Shown here piece by piece: positions 54,699 to 64,000 of a stretch of 64,000 nt of DNA. The stretch's first letter is position 1; every line of letters begins with the position of its first letter. The position numbers were made by a program, and so were the translations under genes. Origin of the DNA: Xestospongia muta (lineage: Eukaryota > Porifera > Demospongiae > Haplosclerida > Petrosiidae); the NCBI GenBank assembly GCA_963693285.1, contig OY848917.1:7636118-7700117 (forward strand). Reading direction: 5' to 3'. The notes under the pieces are model-generated. The model did not search any database. It was not told the origin of the DNA and saw only the letters and a program-made list of their open reading frames with translations.

Positions 54699-57600
54699 TA
54701 TATAAAAAATGCTTTTGTGAGCTAGCTGGTGGAACATGGAACCTCATTGGTTTCAAGTATATTATAGCTGTAATGTTTATTACTTAATAAAATGATGCTT
54801 GGTAAATAGTAAATATAGTCAGAGAAGTACTCAAGTTAACATGCTGATAAGATAAAGTATAAAAATAATAATTATAATAACCAACAACAACATAAATATT
54901 AAGTACAAACTACTACATGAAGGAGAACTGTCTATAACCTGAATGTATCTATGTCCATATCAACAATATGAACAGTACTGTCATATGCATTACCTTAAAC
55001 TAAGTAATTAATGACTTGATAAAGTAATGATATATGTAGAACAATTGATTCGATGCCATCAATCAAATCAATTGATTGATTTAAATTTGTAATCTACAAA
55101 AAATTATATTGATCATTATGAAATTGTTTTGAACAATCAAAAACAAATTTTGATGAGTTATTTGAATTGATAGAAAATTTTCAGATAAGTAATAAAGTAG
55201 TTGTAGACAAAATGAATAGAGATGTGTTAAAATTCACACATTGAAATTATTGACATTTGTATCTTGTGCTCAGAGTAGTTTTATTGAAGCAAACAGTTGT
55301 TCTTGCCTATGCTATCTTGAAAGGTCTTTATGACCTTTTTCCAATTTTTGTCTTTGATTTAAAGCCTTTTTTCTAAAATGACATACTTTACTTTTTCTGT
55401 TTCTCTGTGAGCTTTTGCAGCTGTACACACTGTCATTGCTCAATTAGAGCAGTTCAAACTGAATTGACAGTTAACATACATACATACAAACCAAGTATTG
55501 TAACCCTCGATCCTCAAAGCAGTGAGTGACGATGGTTTATAATTATAATAATTGACCACAAACTTAAGTATATATTTTTGATGATTGTTTATGATGGAAT
55601 ATTTGGATTGATAATAAAATATTCACTAATTTTCAAATCAATACAAACAAAATTTTAGCTGTAGACAAAATAAATAAAGATGTATTAAATTATATTAGGG
55701 AATTTCCTTGCAACATACATTAATGATTTAAAATATATATAGTATTAACATTAAATGTAAAAGATAGAGGATTCAGCACAATAGGTTATTGTTTTGTAGT
55801 ACTTGAATAGTATTACCTCAACATCATAGTATCACTATTGCAGTTGATATATACCTTGGAGCATAAATTAATATAAACAATTAATAAAGCAAAGAATTGT
55901 AATAACAAAGACCTTACCTTTAGTTAATAGTTTCATAAATAGTCTAAATATACATATTTTGATATTTTGAAAAACATTCTAATTACATGTTCATCTGTAC
56001 ATACTTGTTTTTTACTTAGAGTTTATGTTTCATCAATATTTTTTGGTATTTCTAGAATTGTTCATATGAAGACTTATCATGGAGTGTTGTTCCTGATGTT
56101 ATTAATGTTTCTAAATGTTGTGCTAAAGCATATTCAGGAAATGCTTGTTCTTCCTTTCTTTCAAATTGGCAAACCTGTGCATTAGGTCAATCAACATCAA
56201 TGTTTGTTCATAACATTAGTTTATTATCAGAAGATCGAGTCATAGAGATCATTGAAAACATAGGTATTTTTAAAACAATCACTGTGCCATTGTTTGATCT
56301 TTTTAAATTACCAGAAAAACTTCCGGTCACTTATTTAGCATGCAAAGCGGCAAGTAGATCTTTTCTCTGTCAATATGTCTTCCCTTTATGCGACTGTAAA
56401 ACTGGAGATTTATATTTACCATCACAAGAGACATGTCAAGAAGTTAGCACTGTTACGTGTAGAACATTATGGCCACTACTGGAACAACTGATCCAGCCAC
56501 TCAAGTTACCAGATTGCTTGGCATTACCTAAGGCTACCTATCCACCAGGTATATACATGTACACAGTTATATAGAATAAATGGATTTCTATATACACATG
56601 TAGATATCAGTGGTTCTGGTAACTCAGACATTAGTCCTACTACTGGCACCTCAAGATACAGTTTGTTCTGATCAATTTGTGAAAGTCAATGGAACATGTT
56701 ATCCTCGATGTGATAGTTTTGAACAGAGCCCACATGATGTCACTGTTTCCTTAAAAACTATAAGACTGTTGGGTGCTTGTTATGGATTTACTGTTGGAAT
56801 TGTTGTTCTTATCTTATCATTTGTGCGTTGGAAAACAATGTATGTTAATGTTTTACAATTTTTAAACTAATTTATTTTTTAATATAGGTTGTATTTTCCT
56901 TCAATTTTTATTGTTTACTTCACAGCCGGCTATTGTATTATAAGTAATTAAATACTATATGTGTTGTTTTGATCATTCTCTCTCTCTCTCTTTTAGCTTT
57001 TTTTATGGTTGTGTCACAAATTGATAGATCCAATTTGTACTGCAATTCTATTGCTATAACAAAAGAAAATTTTAATGACTCAACTATATTTTGTCATGTA
57101 GCAGGTGGGACAATGCTTTTCTCTACACATTATTAGTCTAGACTTAAACTGATACTCATATGTCTTTTTTAGGAGCAGTGTTTCATTATTTTTTACTTAA
57201 CATTTCATTGTGGTGGTTCTTCCATATTTGTTCAATATTCTATAAAATTATGTTTCCCTTAGCAGTTAAACAATATGAGAAGAAAGAAAAGTACTTCCAT
57301 ATAGTTTTACTAGTTACTGGTATGTTTCATTAATTCAGACATTGTAATGACATCGATTTTTGAATTCAATCAACAAGTTACACGTATCAAACATTTCTTA
57401 TTCACTAATTTTCCTATGCATATTGCTTATATATAGTGTTTATCAGTATGTGTACAGATGTTATTTTTAATATTGATACTTGTTGATTTGTAGCAAATAT
57501 TTGTTCAATATCATTACTAATATAATTCATGACACTATTGTATATCTCACATTTAATGTTGTCTCATTCCATTGCTAGGTGTCTTCATTCCCTTACCTGG

Positions 57601-58266
57601 AGTATTATTAGCACTTTTAGTTCCAGATTGGGGTTATGTAGTTAATGAATTTCCTCCATTTTTATGTTCTCCTCAAAATCTAAATCTTTGGTATTACTCA
57701 GCAAATTTACCTGTTAATATTTTAATAGCTATTGGAGTCTCATTGTTTGTTCTCATGTTCTGGAAACTTCATAAAGTAATAATAATAATACTGACTGATT
57801 TTATATTATCTTGTCCACACAGCACCAAGGTATATTTCGCACCAAGAAAAAAAGTAGTCTTGGCATCAGTACAGCAGAAAAAAAAATCCTTTTTGTGCTG
57901 TGTTATTATGTCATATTTGCTGTGATCATGTTAGTATATTTTGGATTCTTTACAGCAGATACTGATTTATTTATAGAAGCTCTAGAGACATATTTTCATT
58001 GTCAGGCATTAGGACATCTACCCAATCAAACATCACAGTGTGATCCGAAGGAATATCAACAATATATCTACCCAGAGCTGGCAGCAACTACATATTTTTT
58101 AATGGGCTTTATTACCACAGCAAATTTAACTTTTGTCATCAAATGGAGCACTATCACCAAATACTGCTCACGTTATTATCACAAGAAAGAAAAATCATCA
58201 AATGTTATGTTTCCTAATTCACTTTTACCAGTTGTGTCTGATGTCACAGATAGAACTCAGTTGTAA
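51810..58266 (+). CDS. Copy K: Frizzled-like receptor with 11-nt deletion in exon 5
   Basis: Exons: 51810-52103, 52166-52219, 56056-56263, 56315-56548, 56604-56839, 56888-56943, 56997-57104, 57173-57319, 57579-57775, 57823-58266. The ancestral ATG start is kept (MKEKEDRDHSKRITFVF). E5 has lost 11 nt between two CCTCA repeats near 56647, which shifts the frame before TM1 if the usual acceptor is used. A cryptic acceptor CAG ending at 56610, 7 nt downstream, would restore the frame (7+11=18), giving about 656 aa with a changed linker. All other exons are open. Intron 2 is 3.8 kb and hosts the 850-bp TIR repeat. Intron 3 (51 nt) has no stop and is a multiple of three. WGYV subfamily; no KTxxxW. 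Confidence 0.68.
53131..53982 (+). mobile_element. 850-bp TIR repeat, copy 2 (in intron 2 of K)
   Basis: Inverse-oriented partner of 21682-22534, with TIRs AACCTCGCTG at 53133 and CAGCGAGGTT at 53953-53962, a GT microsatellite, and the GGCACTTTAGTGCC palindrome at the right end. An open frame at 53518-53802 (94 codons from an alternative TTG start) has no recognised motif and is broken in copy 1. Probably a non-autonomous element. Confidence 0.65.
54657..54694. repeat. TA microsatellite in intron 2 of copy K
   Basis: A plain TA run. The flanking sequence 53990-54640 matches nothing else in the window, while 54770-56050 resembles the ends of other copies' intron 2. Confidence 0.9.
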
Positions 58267-59332
58267 TGATTGAAGTATTTGTGTTTATTATTATTCATTG
58301 CTTTGTTTTTAAAATAGTTTTAAGATAATATAAGTGTTCTTTTAAAACAAGATTATTCTGAGTTAATTCATATAATAAGCGCATTGGCTGGAAGTTATTA
58401 AGAATTTGTTGTGTACAGAGGAAGTTAACTATAGACAGCCAAGACAAACTGCAGTTAATAGTAATATGTTCTAATAATAGAGTATGTCACGTTCCAGGAA
58501 TTATTAACAATGACACAGGTCACTATACATTTTGACTTTCCTTTAAGCCAAACATCAAAGCAGGAAATTCTTTGTACTTCCTGCCAGAAGTAGGATACAG
58601 TATAAATACAACGATAGTTAATATTAATTAGTCATAAATGGCTTTCTAAGAGTAGCTCTTGATCTATTGAAATCACTAGTTTTGTCTCAAACCGAGATCT
58701 ACAAAAGGCCATACATCGATAGTTTGAAGATTATAAAAAAAACATCTGTGTATTTAAGAAAGAACGTTCACTGCTTGTATACAAAAAAGAGAAGATATAA
58801 TAAATAATGCATTGAATAATTGTATGTGTTAAGATGACAAACTTTCTTATGACAGATAAGACAGTTGTTAGGTTCAGAAACTCAATGATACAGTAAATAA
58901 TAATAAGAAAATAAAGTTGACATACAGGAACTTACATTGAAATTATGAATATTACATTATACTTGATTAATTAAAACACATAATAGAATATTAAGAAAAC
59001 TACTACATACCTAGTCTGAGTTTGTTACTTCAACAAGTCTCAGGTTCTACTTAACATTGTATTGATAGTAGTTATAACAGACCTCATTACAAAGGAAGAT
59101 ATTAAAACTTCAATAATTACTATATATAATAGACGAGAAATATGTAGTCACTTAATATTGTGCTAATAGAAGTGAATGAAGCTTCTAATGTGTATGAAAG
59201 GAAAAACTTGGACTTTGCCCTTTAACATAGTAAATATATCCTTTTGCAATCAAAGAATGTTATTAGAGTGTACTACAGGTACAACACATAGTATTTCTAT
59301 AACAACATGTTGTAACTGTACATATACCCGTC
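58267..59332 (+). other. 3' flank of copy K and distal upstream region of L
   Basis: 58267-58370 is the shared 3' flank. 58380-58720 is unique and GC-richer in places. 58730-59332 is the distal upstream region shared with E, I and K. No gene seen. Confidence 0.45.
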
Positions 59333-59413
59333 AAACCAGTTTATGATACCAGTTTTGGAATAAATTCAAGTTCTGATTTCATTTTGTTAGTCACAATGTC
59401 TGGCTGATAAGTT

Positions 59414-59543
59414 ATAGTGGAGACAGAAGTCAGGCACCACTCATTTCCTGCTGTTGAACAGGTAGAACTATCTACAACTCAAGATATTACTGCTAAATCT
59501 AATGCTAAGAAATACAAAATGAAGAGAAGGCTCTCTAATTCAA
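59414..59543 (+). pseudogene. Copy L: exon 1 fragment
   Basis: It follows a normal upstream block (59333-59413). The start codon is ATA, there is an internal deletion after about 10 codons, and the rest of E1 (ITAKSNAKKYKMKRRLSNS) is open until homology ends at 59543, before the CCCC cluster and helix. No further exons follow. Its ITAKSN segment is the likely ancestral form of the segment that became the start of copies E and F. Confidence 0.7.
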
Positions 59544-60019
59544 GAACATTTATAATAGAAATCAAACGACGACATAAGCTGTCTCAAATGACCGTCTCAA
59601 GCCAGTGTACTTAGACACTGCCATTGTAGTCTTCACCTCATACAGGTACCTTGAACCTGATTACAACCATTTGTTTGGAAAGAAGAGTTTGTTGGCCCAG
59701 TAACCTTTTAGATCTACCCCTGATTGTTCATTAACTCATTCACAGGGGAGGGAGTACTTGTAGCAGCACAGCAGCTTCTACTGTATAAAGTCAGTATCCA
59801 CTATGTTACTAATTATTATTCATAACTAATTTTTGGCATCACTTATAAGTTATCAGTCTGTCATGGGAAAACGAAGCGTGTTTGTGTAGTCAATTTGTAT
59901 CTTTTCAGATCGTGCAGTAGCAGTAGTAGTTAGTCATAATATTTGCTACACTAGCACAGAACTAACTACATTTCTATTAAAGAAATTAATTAATGACATA
60001 TATAAACATCTGCAGTCTA

Positions 60020-60076
<57 letters not shown>

Positions 60077-60190
60077 TCGTGTTTTCTTTAACATCAAATA
60101 GAATTATTTACAAACTGTTTATGATAGATTTCTTTATAAACATGATGATGTTTTGTCATGATAGCATTACTATAACAAGACATACCTGTC
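59544..60190 (+). other. Unmatched stretch between L and M
   Basis: 59544-60015 has no match in the window and no convincing ORF. A TA microsatellite occupies 60021-60074. The upstream region of M follows. Confidence 0.4.
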
Positions 60191-60284
60191 AAACCAGTTT
60201 ATGATACCAGTTCACGATGCCAGTTTAAGGATAAATTCAGACTTACATTTCATTTTATTAGTCACAGTGTCTTGCTAATAAATA
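60191..60284 (+). promoter_or_regulatory. Conserved upstream block of copy M
   Basis: Three ACCAGTTTATG-type units (one degenerate, CCAGTTCACGATG), a T-rich tract and CACAGTGTCTTGCTAATAAATA directly precede ATG 60285. Confidence 0.45.
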
Positions 60285-60841
60285 ATGGAGGAGAAAAAGT
60301 CGGGAGATCACTCTAAAGCAATTACATTTGTATCTGATTCAAGTCCGGCAATAGAACAGATAGAGATGTCTTCAATTCAAGATATTACTACCAAAAAAAT
60401 TGCTAGGAAAAACAAAGTGAAGACATGGATCTCTAGTTCACAAAATGATACCACTACCTGCTGTTGTTGTAATATTCCATCTAAAGCAGCAAAATGTCTT
60501 GAATTATCAGGACTTATTACTGGTATAGTCATTGTACTGATGTTGTTCTCTATTCCTATAATAAGTTATTTTGTGCAAGTAAGTGAAAAATATACCACCA
60601 ATATATTACCATTAATTGGTTTGTGCATTTTTTATTGCATTTGTAGGAAATGAGGAGTAGACAGCAAAACATTAATACACAAGTTGCAACTAATACAACT
60701 GTAAGCTAAGCTCTATTATCAGCATTTCTATTACTTTCATATATATAAAAAGACAAATTGTGACCTGATTTGAAAGAAAGGACCATATTGGAAGTATATC
60801 TATATCTATCTATCTATCTATATATATATATATATTGATAT

Positions 60842-60875
<34 letters not shown>

Positions 60876-63800
60876 TGATTGATTGATATGTTACTGTTAA
60901 ATTTTTGACCTTTTCATAAATATATGAAACCCATATAATATGGCTTTCATACATTCATATAAAATACAAAGAGGAAAAACCCCATCATTATTTCTAATTA
61001 CTTATATAGACTGACAATTCCAATTATTCTAGTAATCAAAACAGTGCTATGTTTACTTTTTATATCAAATAAACTTGCTACATGCAACCTGTATGACTAT
61101 ATGTTTGTTTAATCAACCAATCAGTGTACATATTGAATTGATTGGAGTTACTTTTGACAGCACTGTAAACACCTACAATAAAATAGACTACTTGCACTGT
61201 GATGAATTAGTCTATTACTTAACTTTTGCCGTTTCTTCTGTATGCATTGTTGTTGCTGTGTTAGAGGAGCTCCAAGTGCATTGACAATTAACTGGCACAT
61301 ACACACACACATACAAACTAGTACTGTAACCTTCTCCCTCTCAATGAGCAGTAATGGATGGATTATTATAATAGCCAACTACAACACGAGTATAAAGTAT
61401 GTATTACTACATGGAGATCTGTATATAGCCTGAGTGTATCTATCAAACTAATTAGCTAATATACATTGATAATGTAATTTTACATGCAGAATAATTGTTC
61501 AAAGATATCAATGCAATCAATTAAGTGACTTTTTAACCTAAAATGAATTTAATTGAGATAGAGAGGGTTTTGAATAGTAAGTTATTGCTTATAGTATTTG
61601 AATAGTATCTCCTCAACATATTATCACTACTACAGGTAATATATACATAGCTGTTAAACTAAGCAATTAGTTAAAGAGAAAATTGTAATAACTTTAAGTC
61701 CTAATCCTGTCTTAATAACCTTTTGAATAGTCTAGATATATATATTTCAACTTTTTGAAAGACATTCTGATTTCATGTTCATCTGTTCATACTTAGAGTT
61801 TATGTTTTATCAAAATTTTTTTTATATTTCCAGAATTGTTCACATGAAGATTTATCATGGAGTGTTGTTCCTAATGATAATATTTCTAAATGTTGTAGTA
61901 AAGAATATTCAGGAAATACTTGTTCTTCCTTTCTTTCAAATTGGCAAACCTGTGCATTAGGTCAATCAACATCAGTGTTTGTACATGACTCTAGTCTCTT
62001 ATCAGAAGATCAAGTAATAGAGATCATTAGAAATATAAGTAAATTTATAAATAAAGAATGTAGTTTTGTTAGATTTCTTTTAACTTAACAGCACATCTCT
62101 CTGATTCATCCTGCAAACGAACTGGTGTGCCTTTTATTTGTCAACATGCTTTCCATCTTTGTGACTGTAAAACTGGAGATTTATATTTACCATCACAAGA
62201 GAGATGTCAAGAAGTTAGCACTGTTACGTGTAAGACATTGTGGCCAATTTTGGAACAACAGATTCAATCGCTCGAGTTACTCAATTGTTCTACACTACCT
62301 ATGGCTACTTACCCACCAGGTATATACATGTACACAGCTAAATGAAATAAATGGATTTCTGTATATACATGTAGATATCAGTAGTTCTGGTACCTCATCT
62401 TTACCTCAAGATACAGTTTGTGCTGATCAATTTATTAAAGTCAATGGAATATGTTATCCTCGGTGTGATAGATTTGAACTGAGTCCACATGATGTCACTG
62501 TTGTCTTAAAAGGTTCTAAATGGTTTGCTGCTTGTTATGGATTAGTAGTTGGAATTGTTGTTATAATGTTATCATTTGTGCGTTGGAAAACAATGTATGC
62601 TAACTATAATATTTTACTTCACTTTTACTAGTGGATGTTTTTATATAGGTTGTTTTTTCCTTCAGTTTTTTTAGTTTACATGACTGTTGTGTATTGTATT
62701 TTTGGTAAGCAAATACTATGTGTGTTCTTTTAATATCTCTCTATCTCTCTCTTTTTAGCTATTATTATGTTTATTTCATTAGTTGATACAACTAACTTGT
62801 ATTGCAATTCTGTTGCTATAACAAAAGAAAGCTTAAATGATCCTACTATATTTTGTCATATAGCAGGTGGGACAAAAAATTTTCAATGAATAATTTTCTG
62901 GACTAAAACTGATACTCCTTTATGTCCTTTTTTTAGGAGCAGTATTTCATTATTTTGTACTAGGTGTTACATCGTGGTGGTTCTTTCATGTTTGTTCAAT
63001 ATTCTACAAAATTATGTTCCCCTTGACAGCTAAACAATATGAAAAGAAAGAGAAGTACTTCCATATAGTTTTATTAGTTGCTGGTATGTTTCACTGCATA
63101 AGATAATCATATGACATCAATTCTAATACTACTACTGTATAATACACATTATTATTTTCTTATGAATACGGTCATCAGTGTGCCTATAGATGTTCATTTA
63201 ATAGTGATACCTATTTGATTATTGTAAACATGTGTTCATGCCATTATTAATGCTACATGATGCATATTGCTTATAAGTAGTGTCATAAGTTTTTTTTTTA
63301 TACATACAAATGTCATTGTTAACGGATGTTCCTAGAATATTTATTAAAAACATTCAATTACTAATTCAATACATGATTCAGCTTTATATCCCACATTTGA
63401 TGTCTCATTCCAATACTAGGTATCTTCATTCCCATACCTGGAGTATTACTAGCACTATCAGTTCCAAACTGGGGTTATGTAATTCATGATTTTCCTCCAT
63501 TTCTATGTGTTCCTCAAAATCAAAAGCTTTGGTATTATTCAACAATTTTACCTCTTAACATTTTAGTAGCTATTGGAGTCTCTATGTTTGTTCTGATGTT
63601 ATGGAAACTTCACAAAGTAAAAATAATTATATTAACTCAATATAATGTTTATTTTTTTTGTCCACACAGCATCAAGGTATATTTCTCACCAGAAAGAAAA
63701 GTAGTGTTATCATCACTACAGCAGAGAAAAAGATTCTTTTTGTACTCTTTTATTATGTTATACTTGGTATGATGGCGTTGGTGTATTATGGATTTACAAT

Positions 63801-64000
63801 AGCAGATATTGATTTATATGTAGAAGCTCTAGAGACATATTTCCGCTGTGAAGCATTAGGACATCTACCCAATCAAACATCACAGTGTGATCCAAAGCAA
63901 TATCAACAATATATCTACCCAGAGATTTATTCAACTTCCAATTATTTAACGGCATTTCTTACCACAGCAAATTTAACCTTTGTTGTCAACTGGAGCACTA
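60285..64000 (+). CDS. Copy M: Frizzled-like receptor, open to the window edge (3' partial)
   Basis: Exons: 60285-60578, 60647-60700, 61834-62038, 62092-62319, 62375-62594, 62649-62704, 62759-62866, 62937-63083, 63420-63616, 63670 to beyond 64000. The ATG start, basic stretch, CCCCN cluster and anchor helix are all kept. E3, E4 and E5 are shorter than in other copies by 3, 6 and 27 nt, all in frame, so the CRD-like domain and linker are slightly reduced without breaking the frame. The CRD motif reads FICQHAFHLCDC, with Pro to His at the PLC position. It has WGYV-type TM4/5 but FRCEALG in the last loop, so it mixes features of both subfamilies. The end of TM7 and the tail lie outside the window. 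Confidence 0.72.
60798..60885. repeat. TATC / TA / TAGA compound microsatellite
   Basis: A self-complementary arrangement (TATC units, TA units, then GATA units) in intron 2 of copy M that could fold back. It sits beside a half copy of the GTGACCTGATTTG fold-back element (about 60765-60790). Confidence 0.85.

Noticed and set aside
56264..56314. Absence of intron 3 in copy K, suggested by the open frame across it
   Set aside because: A donor (GTATTT) and acceptor (TTACCAG) are present at the expected places, and the spliced frame aligns residue by residue with the other copies. An open 51-nt intron is the simpler reading.

Overview
This is an AT-rich eukaryotic window filled by a head-to-tail tandem array, all on the + strand, of one multi-exon gene family. 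Every recognisable copy has the same ten-exon plan (exon phases 0,0,1,1,2,1,1,1,0) with several introns of only about 48-56 nt. The encoded protein is a Frizzled/Smoothened-like receptor: a cysteine-rich (CRD-like) ectodomain (E3-E4), a Cys-containing linker (E5), seven membrane helices (E5-E10) and a short tail. It also has an extra N-terminal cytosolic segment and membrane helix encoded by E1. Very short introns, AT richness and a lineage-specific Frizzled-like expansion suggest a sponge (demosponge such as Amphimedon). That is inference, because the window holds no independent taxonomic marker.

Copies, lettered here: A 2278-6765 (complete, 1-nt frameshift in E4); B 9680-14196 (intact, 662 aa, used as reference); C 18773-20937 (E3-E10 intact, start lost); D about 23803-24673 (pseudogene, cut by a LINE fragment); E 27924-32341 (intact, 623 aa, shortened N-terminus); F 33963-37629 (597 aa, short tail); G 38522-39564 (pseudogene); H 39973-40262 (E3/E4 fragment); I 41923-45464 (intact, 635 aa); J 45776-49668 (pseudogene); K 51810-58266 (complete, 11-nt deletion in E5); L 59414-59543 (E1 fragment); M 60285-beyond 64000 (intact as far as seen). 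Smaller exon fragments lie at 7428-7469, 8988-9060 and 33247-33417. The left edge begins in the 3' flank of a further, lost copy.

Between the copies lie duplicated 3' flanks and promoter blocks, with a recurring ACCAGTTTATG motif about 60-110 bp before the start. Mobile-element debris is also present: a MULE-type transposase with C2H2, DDE and SWIM parts (minus strand, 15.2-18.0 kb) joined to a Ty3/gypsy-like integrase end; a second integrase scrap (40.3 kb); an endonuclease-domain LINE fragment (24.7-26.9 kb); a TIR element with a ZAD-like ORF upstream of A; two opposite copies of an 850-bp repeat (21.7 and 53.1 kb); fold-back elements, long palindromes and microsatellites.

The array looks like an actively turning-over receptor cluster. 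Four or five copies could make full products, several have local lesions that a cryptic splice site or internal start might rescue, and the rest are in decay. Two subfamilies are visible: A/B/K/M (WGYV motif before the FPPFLC loop) and C/E/F/G/I (WNYV motif). No RNA genes, CRISPR arrays or prokaryotic features were seen.
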